Positions 35,662 through 44,566 of a DNA stretch of 64,000 bases are shown piece after piece. A program made the position numbers and the translations under genes. The stretch covers positions 80,396-144,395 of the forward strand of contig NZ_JAACFU010000019.1 of NCBI RefSeq assembly GCF_029051725.1, given 5' to 3'. Under the pieces are notes generated by a model that did no database searches, was not told where the DNA came from, and worked only from the letters and a program-made list of their open reading frames with translations. Within the stretch, counting starts at the first letter, position 1. Every line of letters starts with the position of its first letter. This DNA comes from Bradyrhizobium sp. CSS354 (GTDB lineage: Bacteria; Pseudomonadota; Alphaproteobacteria; Rhizobiales; Xanthobacteraceae).

Positions 35662-37122
35662 ATGCGGTCCGTGTTCGCGCTGTTTGCGACGTCTCTCGTC
35701 CTCTGTTGCGCCGGCTCGGCCGTGGCCCAGCCGGTTGGGCAGTTTCCATTTGCGCTGACGCGTGAAGGGCAGATGCTTGGCGCCGTCGAAGGCGAAGTAG
35801 CCTCGTTCAAGGGGCTGGCCTATGCGGCCGCACCGATCGGGCCGCTGCGCTGGCGTCCGCCGCAGGCTGCGCCCGAGAGTTCGGAGATGCGCACCGCCTA
35901 TGCCTATGGCGCGCCGTGTCTTCAGCCCTCGCTGCCGGGATCGAGCGAGGATTGCCTTACACTGAACGTGTTCCGTCCGTTCGGGGTAGATGGGCCGCTG
36001 CCGGTGATGCTGTTCATCCACGACGGCGCTTTCGTCAGCGGCACCGCGAACGATCCGCTGTTCGACGGTGCCAGGCTTGCGCAGGCCGGGCTCATCGTGG
36101 TGACCGTGAATTTTCGCCTCGGCGCGTTCGGCTGGCTCGCCGATCCCGCGCTGTCGGAAGGCGGCTCCGGCAATTACGGCCTGATGGACCAGATCGCGGC
36201 GCTGCATTGGGTGCACGACAACATCGCTGCCTTCGGCGGCGATCCGAACAATGTCACTCTGTTTGGCAGTGGTGCAGGCGCGACCTCGATCGCGCTGCTG
36301 ATGCTGTCGGCGCAAGCGCGCGCGCTCTTTCAGAAAGCCATTCTGCAATCGATCCCCGGTCGTGCGCGCCTGCGTTCGGCACAAGAGGCCGAGATTGTGG
36401 GCCGGCAATTCGTGGCGGCGCTGGGGCGACAGGCCGATCTGCGCACAGCCGAGCCGCGAGCTCTGCTTGCCATCGAAAAACATCTCCTGGAAAAATCGCC
36501 GAGGAGCTTCGCGCCGACGATCGACGGAAGTCTGGTGAGCGAGGACGTCGCCGCAGGCTTCGCGGCCGGACATGAGAGCCGCATTCCTCTGATCATCGGC
36601 TCGAACGACGACGAGACGGGTTTCGATAGCGAACTTGATATCCGGGAAGAGCTGGCGTCGTCAGGCACCACCAGCGATGAACTGCGCAGGCTCTATCCCG
36701 ACCTCGCCAGACCTTCCGCCCGCGCGGCAAGATTCTACACCGACAGGGTCTTCGCCGAGCCGGTGAGATTGCTGGCGCGGCTGCATGCCGCCAGCGGTAC
36801 GCCGACCTTTCGCTATCGCTTCGCCTATGTGCCGGAGGCACGGCGCGCAAATCCCGAAGGCGGTCATGGGCGGGAATTGCAGTTCATCTTCGGCGTCGAA
36901 GGTGTGCCCGGTGCAGGCATCTTGTCACGAGGCGATCGCGAGGTCGCAAATCGCATGCGCGCCTACTGGATCAATTTCGCCAAGAGCGGCGATCCCAACG
37001 GTGCGGACCTGCCGCATTGGGATGCGGCCGCAGACAGCGATCGCCTGCTGCTGATCACGAACGATCGCATCGCGAGCGGAGACGACCCCTGGTCGGAGCG
37101 CCTGGACCGGTTCGGGCGTTAG
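35662..37122 (+). CDS. Type-B carboxylesterase homologue lacking the nucleophile serine
   Basis: A 486-residue exported protein with a signal sequence ending near GSAVAQ. The type-B esterase fold is clear: GVKGLAYAAAPIGPLRW-like start (FKGLAYAAAPIGPLRWRPP), SEDCLTLNVFRP, and WVHDNIAAFGGDPNNVTLFG. The nucleophile elbow, normally GESAG, reads G-S-G-A-G at residues 202-206, so residue 204 is Gly instead of Ser. The oxyanion segment is HDGAF instead of HGGGF. The acid and His regions (GSNDDETGFD, HGRELQFIFG) remain. It is probably catalytically dead or altered, and perhaps a binding protein. The assignment to the fold is firm; the role is not. Confidence 0.85.
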   Translation: MRSVFALFATSLVLCCAGSAVAQPVGQFPFALTREGQMLGAVEGEVASFKGLAYAAAPIGPLRWRPPQAAPESSEMRTAYAYGAPCLQPSLPGSSEDCLTLNVFRPFGVDGPLPVMLFIHDGAFVSGTANDPLFDGARLAQAGLIVVTVNFRLGAFGWLADPALSEGGSGNYGLMDQIAALHWVHDNIAAFGGDPNNVTLFGSGAGATSIALLMLSAQARALFQKAILQSIPGRARLRSAQEAEIVGRQFVAALGRQADLRTAEPRALLAIEKHLLEKSPRSFAPTIDGSLVSEDVAAGFAAGHESRIPLIIGSNDDETGFDSELDIREELASSGTTSDELRRLYPDLARPSARAARFYTDRVFAEPVRLLARLHAASGTPTFRYRFAYVPEARRANPEGGHGRELQFIFGVEGVPGAGILSRGDREVANRMRAYWINFAKSGDPNGADLPHWDAAADSDRLLLITNDRIASGDDPWSERLDRFGR

Positions 37123-37139
37123 GGCAGGATGAGTTGGAC

Positions 37140-37319
37140 TTAAGCCGCGAGTTCGACGCGCGGCGCCGGGCTCAGCCGGTCTTCCTCCAGATAATCCATC
37201 GCGCCGTCTTTCTCGACGGCGTAGAACTGCTGGCCTTCCTTCGACCTGTAGGCTGCGCGAACGACGCCGCGACGGCCCTTGTCACTGTTGACGACGTCCC
37301 CCAACGCAAACTTCTTCAT
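37140..37319 (-). CDS. Small hypothetical protein (59 aa)
   Basis: Begins MKKFALGDVVNSDKGRRGVV and continues to YLEEDRLSPAPRVELAA. A small beta-rich protein resembling an SH3-like KOW/Tudor fragment. AGGGA lies a suitable distance upstream on the minus strand. A much longer minus-strand frame upstream of it is only a shadow of the dioxygenase gene. Confidence 0.6.
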   Translation of the reverse strand: MKKFALGDVVNSDKGRRGVVRAAYRSKEGQQFYAVEKDGAMDYLEEDRLSPAPRVELAA

Positions 37320-37475
37320 TTCACGTCCCTGGCTGCTGGCCGACTCCTTCGGCCACGCCCGGGATTTTGGGCGGAAAATCGTTAACGTCTTGCTAACCAT
37401 ACGGGTTTGCCTATGCTCGCGACCGATCGCGCGGGCAGCTCGCACGCGCATGTTGCCAATGACGAGTCTGAGCCC

Positions 37476-38273
37476 ATGGTGCGATTTCCGACCTTCTTCC
37501 TGTCCCATGGCGGCGGTCCCTGGCCGTTCATGGAGGACAGGCGGGTGCAATATGCGAAGACCGCCGAGGCGTTCGGCCGGCTGCCGCAGCTCTTGCCGGA
37601 GAAGCCCAAGGCCGTCCTCGTCATCACAGGACATTGGGAGGCTGACGCCTTCACCGTGTCCACCTCGGCGCATCCGCCGATGGTGTACGACTATCACGGT
37701 TTTCCCGAGCACACCTATCACCTCAAATATCCGGCGCCGGGCCGGCCCGAGCTCGCCGCGGAGGTGAAGGCGCTGCTCACGCGCGCGGGCGTCGATTGCC
37801 GGGAGGATCCCAACCAGGGTTTCGATCACGGCACCTTCGTGCCGCTCGGGCTGATGTATCCGAACGCCGACATGCCGATCGTGCTGTTGTCGCTGAGATC
37901 GAGTTACGATCCGGCCGAGCACATCAAGGTCGGGCAGGCGATTGCCTCGCTGCGGGACGAAGACATTCTGATCGTCGGCAGCGGGCTCACCTATCACAAC
38001 ATGCGCGGATTCGGCCGCGCGGAGTCGAAGCCGGTCTCGTATGATTTCGAGGCCTATCTGAACGAGGCGATCAGCAATCCGGACGCGGCGCGCCGCAACG
38101 CGATGCTGGTTGACTGGGAGAACGCACCGAGTGCGCGCCTGGCCCATCCGCGCGAAGATCATCTGCTGCCGCTGATGGTGGCCGCCGGCGCCGCCGGCAG
38201 CGACGCGGGCAAGCGCGTCTTCGTCGACGAGGTCGCGAATGTCGCGATGGCGTCGTATGTGTTCGGTGGGTGA
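37476..38273 (+). CDS. LigB/DODA-type extradiol dioxygenase
   Basis: A 265-residue class III ring-cleavage dioxygenase-like protein. Metal-binding residues lie in FLSHGGGPWPF, VITGHWEAD and FDHGTFVPLGLMYP; the last segment is typical of YgiD/4,5-DOPA dioxygenases. It opens catechol-type rings with a single Fe or Zn ion. ATG 37476 gives the family's usual MVRFPTFF start; an in-frame ATG at 37413 is possible. The island's left repeat begins a few bases after the stop. Confidence 0.85.
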   Translation: MVRFPTFFLSHGGGPWPFMEDRRVQYAKTAEAFGRLPQLLPEKPKAVLVITGHWEADAFTVSTSAHPPMVYDYHGFPEHTYHLKYPAPGRPELAAEVKALLTRAGVDCREDPNQGFDHGTFVPLGLMYPNADMPIVLLSLRSSYDPAEHIKVGQAIASLRDEDILIVGSGLTYHNMRGFGRAESKPVSYDFEAYLNEAISNPDAARRNAMLVDWENAPSARLAHPREDHLLPLMVAAGAAGSDAGKRVFVDEVANVAMASYVFGG

Positions 38274-38277
38274 TCTT

Positions 38278-38300
38278 CCTTCTCCCCTTGTGGGAGAAGG
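38278..38300. repeat. Left end (attL candidate) of the integrative element
   Basis: The symmetric hairpin CCTTCTCCC-cttgt-GGGAGAAGG; its last 20 bases are identical to 52686-52705. It directly follows the dioxygenase gene. Confidence 0.55.
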
Positions 38301-38525
38301 GGGTGTTGGGGTATCGAAAAATGTCTAATCTTTTGAAGACGATAGAAGGCGGGCGTTTCGGCTTGTGTCCTTAACTGTGTACCTTTTATAAGGCCCCTGA
38401 GCGCTCCGGGGAAGGCCGCTGGGTGGCCCTCCGGCGCGCCGCTCCGATGCCTGCCGCGTGGAGCGAACTCGCCCTGAGCTTGTGGCTGATATCCTTGTCA
38501 GCGAAAAAGTCCCTGAAAACCATCC

Positions 38526-39107
38526 CTAAGGCTGTTTCGGCTGCGGTCGCCACTCGCTCGCCAACCGCTCGGCTTCAACAACGTCGGCTTTACTCATTTT
38601 TGTACGAAGATTTTCCAATCCCTTAGTTGCCAAGTCGGACGGCAAGTTTCCTCGTTTTGACAACGTGAGCCACTTGTAGCTTTCGATCAGGTTTTGTTTC
38701 CTCAAACACAAACTGGCCAAAAATAATTGCGGCAAACCATATCCCTTTTCCGCAAGCGGCCGTATCCATTTTTCAGCCTCTGCGTAGTCAACAGGAACAC
38801 CCCTTCCTTGCGTGTAAGCTTCATAGAGGGCCTCCTGCGCGCCTTCGTTCCCCTGTTGCGCAGCTTGCAAGTACCACCGAACAGCTTCCGCCTCGTCCTT
38901 CGCAACGCCCAGACCGTTTTGATAAAGCATAGCCACCGCAAATAGCGCGAGAGGGTTCCCTTGATCGGCAAGTTCTCGCCACAGCCGCATCGCAAGCGGG
39001 TACTCCTTGCGACTGTATGCAGCCTTCGCTTCTTCGACGGATGCAGCGGAAGCCGTAGCAGAGCCAATGGCCGTTAGCAGAAGGACGAGAAAAATCCGAA
39101 GCTCCAC
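38526..39107 (-). CDS. Exported Sel1-repeat protein
   Basis: A 193-residue protein with a signal sequence (MELRIFLVLLLTAIGSATAS) and three or four Sel1/TPR-like repeats: YPLAMRLWRELADQGNPLA, AEAVRWYLQAAQQGNEGAQ and AEAEKWIRPLAEKGYGLPQ. Sel1 proteins act as scaffolds for protein interactions. The gene is noticeably lower in GC than the window average, a sign of recent transfer, consistent with its position just inside the left end of the element. Confidence 0.8.
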   Translation of the reverse strand: MELRIFLVLLLTAIGSATASAASVEEAKAAYSRKEYPLAMRLWRELADQGNPLALFAVAMLYQNGLGVAKDEAEAVRWYLQAAQQGNEGAQEALYEAYTQGRGVPVDYAEAEKWIRPLAEKGYGLPQLFLASLCLRKQNLIESYKWLTLSKRGNLPSDLATKGLENLRTKMSKADVVEAERLASEWRPQPKQP

Positions 39108-39473
39108 CGATTACGCAGGCGACCATAATAGAGCGTTCACGTTCGGGACAGGCGCGGTATGCTAAAAGGCTCTGCCATATGAACAAGTTGTGGACGGCGG
39201 CTTTTGCGGGTGTCCTGCCGCGTCCCGGCGAGAATTCGAGCCCTTTACGCTGGGCTTCAGCCGATGGCCCGGCGGATCGCGGCGCGTGGCGGCCTGTGCT
39301 GCTGGCGCTGATCGCCCGCTGTCCTGTGGCCCTGCGCTGGCGGGCCGCTGGACGGCGCTCCTAATCGATCCTCGCCCCTGTCGCTTATCTTTCGCGCTGG
39401 CGCGCTCGATGCTGCCGCCAGTCCTGTCCTCGCTGTAGGGCCTCCGCTGTACGGTGGCGCTCAACCAGCACCC
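39108..39473. other. Non-coding stretch in the element
   Basis: No credible gene. Open frames on both strands are rich in Arg, Pro and Ala and lack ribosome sites. I see no transposon ends. Confidence 0.4.
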
Positions 39474-39656
39474 TTATTTGGCTGGAACGTCTTTAGCGGT
39501 AGCCGCATCAAGGCGCTGTTGGGCTTCGGCGGCTTCGGCCAGCTTCAACCATTCTTCCGCGAACAACAGCCACTGCGCCTTGCTCGACGGGTTCGTAGCC
39601 TTGGCCGCCTCAGCTCGACACTCCTCGTAGTTCTCGCGGAAACTCTTCGCGTCCAC
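39474..39656 (-). CDS. Small helical hypothetical protein (60 aa)
   Basis: Begins MDAKSFRENYEECRAEAAK and contains SSKAQWLLFAEEWLKLAEAAE. Proteins with this helical 'AQWL.FAEEWLKLAE' core are abundant in Bradyrhizobium and Rhodopseudomonas. Function is unknown. A palindromic TTGAT-N4-ATCAA site lies about 75 bases upstream. Confidence 0.72.
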   Translation of the reverse strand: MDAKSFRENYEECRAEAAKATNPSSKAQWLLFAEEWLKLAEAAEAQQRLDAATAKDVPAK

Positions 39657-39730
39657 CGCTCCGCCCCCAGCTCACCCGAGCGAAGTCTATCGGCAGAAGC
39701 GAAACCGGGAATATGCGATTTCGGCATATC

Positions 39731-39744
39731 TTGATCCAGATCAA
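39731..39744. promoter_or_regulatory. FNR/FixK-type palindrome
   Basis: TTGATCCAGATCAA is a perfect match to the FNR/FixK half-site pair TTGAT-N4-ATCAA. It lies upstream of the 60-residue protein gene (start 39656), at a distance that allows a start site at about 39696. No clear -10 was found. Confidence 0.45.
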
Positions 39745-40236
39745 CGCGCGGCGATGTGCAGTTTGTGCCAAGCGGAACTCCATTCGATAGGATCGTCGCC
39801 GGTCGCGCTGATGCCTGCCGCCGTCGCGACGGTCGCGCGCCTGCCGTCCGCTATCGTGTCGTGCTGCCGTCCCGTCGCCTGCCGTGGTGACGATGACGCG
39901 CGGTGATGGTGCGGGGCCGGAGCCCGAACCGCCGATGTCCCGGCCGGTCGCGCCTGCCTGCCTGCTGCGAGCGTATCCCACAGAACTGTGGGATCGCCCC
40001 GGTCGGCGAGTGCTGGCGATGGTGACGCGGTGATGCTGGCGCTGCCGCCGCTGTCGTCATGATGCTGGCGCGGTCGCGTGGCGCTGACGCGATGGCATGA
40101 GGCCGAGCCTGTCCGCGTGGTGATGCTGTCGCGCTCGCGCCGACGATGGTGATGCGCGCGAGCGCTTGCGATGTCTGCACTACGCCCAGAAGCGGACATC
40201 CGGGCTGGTGGCCAAACAACGAAAGTTTCGCTTCGT
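39745..40236. other. Compositionally odd non-coding stretch
   Basis: About 490 bases enriched in GATG, GCTGGCG and GCCGTCGC words without a credible gene. The minus-strand frame 39741-40199 would give a His/Arg/Ser-rich protein with no fold-like pattern, so it looks like simple-sequence expansion or decay. Confidence 0.4.
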
Positions 40237-41211
40237 TCATTCGATTACTTGGTCCGCGCGGGCGAGGACCATTGGAGATAGATCGATACCCAAAGCTTTT
40301 GCAATGCGGAGGTTGATCCTGAGATCGAACTTGGTGGGACGTTCGAAGGGTAAGTCGTTTGGCTTCTTGCCTTTCAGAACGCGATCAAGCTGCGAGATCA
40401 AGTGACGCGAAGCATCTGCAAAATCGGGCCCAAAAGACATAAAGCCGCCATTGGCAACCCAGTCGGGTGAAGGAAAAATCGCAGGCTTGCCGCCCAAGCC
40501 TATCAACCTGATGACTTCAGCCATGTGAGCGCTGACTATTGCATCTGGGACAAACACAAATGCATCAAACCCGGACAGAACTTCCGTACTTAAGTCCGTT
40601 GCAAGATTGGCGGGGTCATCAAGGTGGATTGGTTGAACCGTAAAACCGAGCTTGCGGCCGGTTTCCAGAACTGGTGCAAGGCTCTGTGGGCCATTAGTAA
40701 GCTTTGTGGTCACCGTCCCAAGACGAACCGCGCGAGGCAAAACCTCCCGCATCAGCTCGACGCGCTTGATAGTAGTTTCCTCAGAAAAAACCGCGATGCC
40801 GGTTACGTTGCGACCGGGATGAGCAAGGCTCTCCGCCAGCCCCGACCCGACCGGATCAACGGCGACGAGGGCGACAATCGGAATGGTCTGAGTTGCCCTG
40901 TAGGCGGCCAGCGCAGCTGGCGTACTAACCGCAATAATGGCGTCTACACCGCCCTCACGCACCACCTCTTCCGCCATCGTCAGGAGTGCATCAGCTTTTC
41001 CTCCGGCGTTTCGAAACTCAATTTGAATATTGCGCCCTTCGACATAGCCGAGTTCGCGCAACAATCTGCGGGTTCCATCAGCTTGTGACGGATTGTCAGC
41101 CGGTGAGAGTTGGACAACGCGCGGGAGCGGCACCCCGAGTTGCTGCGCTCTCGCCATGATCGGCCACGCTACCGCTCCGCTCAGAAGTGTGATGAACTCG
41201 CGTCGCCGCAT
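40237..41211 (-). CDS. ABC-type substrate-binding protein (PF04392, TrpX/YtrF-like)
   Basis: A 324-residue exported protein beginning MRRREFITLLSGAVAWPIMA, a signal of twin-arginine-like form common to this family in Bradyrhizobium. It has LLRELGYVEGRNIQIEFRNA, then IVALVAVDPVGSGLAESLAHPGRN-type segments and DASRHLISQLDRVLKGKKP. The family binds amino acids or similar small ligands for an ABC importer, but no permease or ATPase gene is nearby. Orphan copies are frequent in Bradyrhizobium. Confidence 0.85.
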   Translation of the reverse strand: MRRREFITLLSGAVAWPIMARAQQLGVPLPRVVQLSPADNPSQADGTRRLLRELGYVEGRNIQIEFRNAGGKADALLTMAEEVVREGGVDAIIAVSTPAALAAYRATQTIPIVALVAVDPVGSGLAESLAHPGRNVTGIAVFSEETTIKRVELMREVLPRAVRLGTVTTKLTNGPQSLAPVLETGRKLGFTVQPIHLDDPANLATDLSTEVLSGFDAFVFVPDAIVSAHMAEVIRLIGLGGKPAIFPSPDWVANGGFMSFGPDFADASRHLISQLDRVLKGKKPNDLPFERPTKFDLRINLRIAKALGIDLSPMVLARADQVIE

Positions 41212-41570
41212 ACGACCTCATTGGAAAGGTGTCCCGCGTTCTTTAACTCTAGAGCGTCACAGGCCCTCCGGCGAGTGGGAATATCTATCCAGAGGCGGGG
41301 CGATGCCGACGGTAGGCGTGCCCCTTCATCGCCATCAGGGTCCTGTGGAGGGCGCGAGTTTGTGCGGGGACCGCGCGACCGCGTCGTATGAATATATTTG
41401 CAAATCATCACACCGCCCTAAATTTTGTGCAATCCGGTACACAAATGCGCCGCTCCAAGGCAGAAGCAGAAACGGACATCAAACTGGAAATGCTTGCTGC
41501 CCGCAGGTGAAGCAGGCTTTCGGCCAATGTCTGCCAAGGTCCGAAAGGGCCACAAGCGATCAGCGGCCCG
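41212..41570. other. Non-coding stretch
   Basis: Nothing coding is convincing. It holds AAACGGACATCAAACTGG near 41472, one of several degenerate 'AARCGGACAT' words in the window (also near 26450, 27002 and 40190). Confidence 0.4.
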
Positions 41571-41807
41571 TCAGTCATGCTGGCCGGATGAGTTCGTGCC
41601 ATCGTATATCGGTTCCCTTGTCGAGCTGATGTCCTTTGGTCGCGTGTCGCTCTGCCGCTCTGATGGTCGCGACGGTCGAGCCTTCTTCAAGCATTTCAAC
41701 GCAGCCCGAGCGTGGCGAGCGGCTTCTTCGTTACCTGTTTTTTCAATCTCTTCGACAGCCCAAGCCAAATACTGAATGGCGGTGTCATGATGAGCAGGGT
41801 CCGACAT
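41571..41807 (-). CDS. Small hypothetical protein (78 aa)
   Basis: Begins MSDPAHHDTAIQYLAWAVEE and includes EAARHARAALKCLKKARPS; a helical N-terminal half and a polar, disordered tail. The N-terminal half resembles small proteins common in Bradyrhizobium. Function is unknown. Confidence 0.6.
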   Translation of the reverse strand: MSDPAHHDTAIQYLAWAVEEIEKTGNEEAARHARAALKCLKKARPSRPSERQSDTRPKDISSTREPIYDGTNSSGQHD

Positions 41808-41986
41808 TGACCGACCTTGTAGTTGTGGTCCTTCAAAACTCCTCTAACGCTCAGTCGCAGCAGTCGGATCACATTCGTATCAAACCGTTCAGCGCGGGCA
41901 CGTTGGCTCACGACGTCGGTTCCATCCAACACTGGGCATCTTGTACCGCACACACGGGTTGGGTCCGGGTCGAGACTGGCCGCCCG

Positions 41987-42541
41987 TCATTTGCTCCGCT
42001 GCTTGCTCCCCCACAGCCGATAGGCTTCGTCCTCATAGGGGTCCGGCTCTGTCGGCGGCGGCATCAGCTTCGCGCCCTCGCTGCGGAAGTGGTCGAGACC
42101 GCGACCAAGCTTGCGGCCTTGGAGCGTGTGCTGATCGAACGCCCAATCAGGCACCTGCGGCGCGAACCCTTCGAGCATCGACCGCAGCCCGATGGCGGCG
42201 GCGAAGTGGCAGCCCGCGCGGGACTTCGGCGACCGGCACATGATCCTGATGCAGTTGCCGACCATCAGCCGGGCTTCGCCAATACTCTTGCTGTAGCGGT
42301 CCCTCGATTGCGCCAGCGCTGTCGCGACGAACGGCACGACCCACGGTGCAGCCAGCGTGTCGAGGTCTTCATGGCAAATGACTTCGAGGCGATTGCAAAC
42401 CATCGAGTGAAACGCTTTCGAGGTGTGCATCAGCTCGACCGCGAACTCCATCGCCTCGCGCTCAAGGCCGCGCCTGATCGACTTCTGAATGGCTGAGACG
42501 CACGCCATCGCGGGAAGGCCGTTCTTGGTGTCGGGGATCAT
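41987..42541 (-). CDS. Protein resembling the RarA/MgsA C-terminal region
   Basis: A 184-residue protein. Its start, GLPAMACVSAIQKSIRRGLE and AMEFAVELMHTSKAFHSMV, resembles the C-terminal helical domain of replication-associated RarA/MgsA ATPases (the 'ALQKAIRRG...A..W' pattern), here without the ATPase part. ATG 42541 overlaps the stop of the 55-residue gene upstream (ATGA), so the two are translated together. The likeness is weak; it may simply be an element-specific protein. Confidence 0.55.
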   Translation of the reverse strand: MIPDTKNGLPAMACVSAIQKSIRRGLEREAMEFAVELMHTSKAFHSMVCNRLEVICHEDLDTLAAPWVVPFVATALAQSRDRYSKSIGEARLMVGNCIRIMCRSPKSRAGCHFAAAIGLRSMLEGFAPQVPDWAFDQHTLQGRKLGRGLDHFRSEGAKLMPPPTEPDPYEDEAYRLWGSKQRSK

Positions 42542-42705
42542 CGGGCCGCTCCGTCTTGCCTGACGGCGATGACTATGGTCTTGCCCGCGACCTTTGCCGC
42601 GACGAGGGCGCGAGCCTGATCGAGCGAATAGGCGTAGACGGTGAACAGCGGCTTCGGGCTCTGGCCGGGGACCGGCTGGAGGACGGTGAAGGGCTTTGTT
42701 CGCAT
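42538..42705 (-). CDS. Small hypothetical protein (55 aa)
   Basis: Reads MRTKPFTVLQPVPGQSPKPL at the start and continues FTVYAYSLDQARALVAAKVA to the end GAAR. GGAGC precedes the ATG on the minus strand, and its stop overlaps the start of the next gene by ATGA. The coupling and regular alpha/beta pattern (YAYSLDQARALVAAK, TIVIAV) support a real gene. Confidence 0.62.
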   Translation of the reverse strand: MRTKPFTVLQPVPGQSPKPLFTVYAYSLDQARALVAAKVAGKTIVIAVRQDGAAR

Positions 42706-42942
42706 GTGGCTTGCTCCGGGTTGAAAGCCCGGACGAACGCATCCGAGCCTCCAGCTTCAGCCAGAGAAACCGCTCGCAGTAAAACACTGATTTTCACGGG
42801 AAAATCATTGTTCAACATTGTTTTCGGCCCTGTCATCGCCGCCGTCCATAATGCTGATTGACCGCCCCGTTGTGCCCGGCGCGCTATGAGCCGCAAGCCG
42901 TAGCGGCTTGCCGATGGCGGTCCTGCCGCGCTTCAATGGGCG

Positions 42943-43296
42943 ATGCCAATGCTCACCCGTCGCCGATACCCAGAACGCGCCCACTGCTGGCACATCTATT
43001 TCGGTGATGTGCATGTCGGCAGCATCGCAAAGTGCGTCGGCAATCCCGGAGCCGCCGAGCAATGGCAATGGCTATGCGGCTTCTATCCCGGCTCGAAACC
43101 CGGCGAACAGACCGGCGGCACCGCGATGACCTTTGACCAAGCGCGCGCCGACTTCGACGTGGCGTGGCGGAAGTTTTCGGCGAAGCGGACGGAGGCCGAC
43201 TATCAGGCGTGGCGCGATCAGCGCGACTGGACCGCGCGGAAGTACGCCATGTGGGCGCGCGGCGAGCGGCTGCCGTCACAGCAGGCCCGCGTATGA
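42943..43296 (+). CDS. Conserved hypothetical protein (117 aa)
   Basis: A Trp-rich protein beginning MPMLTRRRYPERAHCWHIYF and containing GDVHVGSIAKCVGNP, WLCGFYPGSKPGE and ARADFDVAWRKF. This is a very common Bradyrhizobium/Rhodopseudomonas hypothetical family. Function is unknown. It reads away from the neighbouring minus-strand genes. Confidence 0.78.
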   Translation: MPMLTRRRYPERAHCWHIYFGDVHVGSIAKCVGNPGAAEQWQWLCGFYPGSKPGEQTGGTAMTFDQARADFDVAWRKFSAKRTEADYQAWRDQRDWTARKYAMWARGERLPSQQARV

Positions 43297-43327
43297 CGCA
43301 AGCCGGTGCGGACCTGTTCGCGTAGGA

Positions 43328-43795
43328 TCATTGAGCGGAAGCAGCTTCTCGGAAGATGGTATTGAGACGCTTGCCAAGTCTTGGCCCCAAAACGGCACAG
43401 TCCTTCTCGTCAACAGTGCTGTAGGCAAGCCTTATTTCCACGTCATTGCCTGCACTGCCTTCATGGCCGCTCACCGACGTGCCGAACACAACCGATAGTC
43501 CCGCGCCGCAGGACAGAACCCACGGGCTGTTCGGTGAAAGTACAAACGAAAAGAATTTTCCCATGATCGGATCGTGGATGATGACCACACCGTTCTCCGC
43601 GCGAACTGCATCGGTGAGGCGTCGTTCGAGTTCTGCGCTGGCGCGATTTATGTCGCGCATCAGGTCAGCGTCTGCTTTTATCTGGTTTTCGGCTTCGGAA
43701 GAACGTTTTGACGCCACCTCTTTCTCCCCGCAGGCACTTAGGCCAACGAGGATGACCGGCAGCAAAAAGGCACTCGGGAATAATCTCGACATCAT
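43328..43795 (-). CDS. Lipoprotein of unknown function
   Basis: A 155-residue lipoprotein with a lipobox (VGLSAC) after an N-terminal hydrophobic segment. A coiled-coil-like stretch (AENQIKADADLMRDINRAS, AELERRLTDAV) is followed by a beta-rich domain with two Cys (WVLSCGAGLSVV, EKDCAVLG) that could form a disulfide. No family is recognised. Confidence 0.7.
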   Translation of the reverse strand: MMSRLFPSAFLLPVILVGLSACGEKEVASKRSSEAENQIKADADLMRDINRASAELERRLTDAVRAENGVVIIHDPIMGKFFSFVLSPNSPWVLSCGAGLSVVFGTSVSGHEGSAGNDVEIRLAYSTVDEKDCAVLGPRLGKRLNTIFREAASAQ

Positions 43796-43813
43796 CGATC
43801 TGCCCCTCGCGGA

Positions 43814-44566
43814 TCAGGACATCGCCACGGCGCGCGGCATCTCATCGAACGTGCGCCCGCGATAGTGCCTGCCGGTGGTCTTCTTGCGAACGCCGCCCCA
43901 CTGCTTGAAGAAGAAGGCGGTGCCTGCCTTGCGACATGCTGCTTCAATCTCCGCGACCCATTCCTCAGCCATCGTTCGCGAGCGCGGGCCGCTCTCTCCG
44001 CCGACGATGGCCCAATGTATGCCCTTCAGATTGGCGCGAGCAACGGACCCGATCAACGGCTCGAACGAGACGAACCTGACGGCAGCATCGACCTTGCGCA
44101 GATCGTCAATGCGTCCGAGATAGTCCGCGCTCTCGACGCTGGTGCCGAGCCACACGTTCGGCAGCACTAGTAGCGATGCGGTGATCTGCGCCATCCGATC
44201 CGGTCGCTTCGTCAAAATCTGATAGGTGTGCTGCGGTGTCGCCTGCATCGCGCGCCAGACGGCGGCGACGAACTCGGCTGGCACGGCTTCGTGAAACAGG
44301 TCCGACATCGAGTTCACGAAAATTCGGCGCGGCTTCTTCCAGCCTGCCGGTATGCCGAGCGCGTCGTGATCAAGCCTGACCCTGCCGGTCCAGACCGCGC
44401 GCTTGCCACTCTTGCGCGTTAGCCCGCGATATTTCTTCATGCCCATCGCGTCGAGCCGCGAGGCCATCCGCATCGCATAGCAGTTGGTGCAGCCGGGCGA
44501 GATGACGGTGCAGCCAGCGACTGGGTTCCACGTCGCGTCGGTCCACTCGATTGAGGTGTCAGCCAT
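43814..44566 (-). CDS. DUF5131 / phage Gp37-Gp68 family protein (three-Cys-motif)
   Basis: A 250-residue protein with the Cys cluster Cys19-x6-Cys26-x2-Cys29 in GCTVISPGCTNCYA, followed by YAMRMASRLDAMG, FVNSMSDLFHEAVP, TKRPDRM and WAIVGGESGPRSR, all family hallmarks. The cluster and alpha/beta core suggest a radical-SAM-like iron-sulfur enzyme, though the spacing is not the usual CxxxCxxC. It is translated in tandem with TcmP (stop and start share a base), a pairing known for the family. Substrate unknown. Confidence 0.9.
   Translation of the reverse strand: MADTSIEWTDATWNPVAGCTVISPGCTNCYAMRMASRLDAMGMKKYRGLTRKSGKRAVWTGRVRLDHDALGIPAGWKKPRRIFVNSMSDLFHEAVPAEFVAAVWRAMQATPQHTYQILTKRPDRMAQITASLLVLPNVWLGTSVESADYLGRIDDLRKVDAAVRFVSFEPLIGSVARANLKGIHWAIVGGESGPRSRTMAEEWVAEIEAACRKAGTAFFFKQWGGVRKKTTGRHYRGRTFDEMPRAVAMS

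Noticed and set aside
37320..38162. Long upstream extension of the minus-strand 59-residue gene
   Set aside because: Only the last 59 residues look protein-like; the rest is antisense to the dioxygenase gene.
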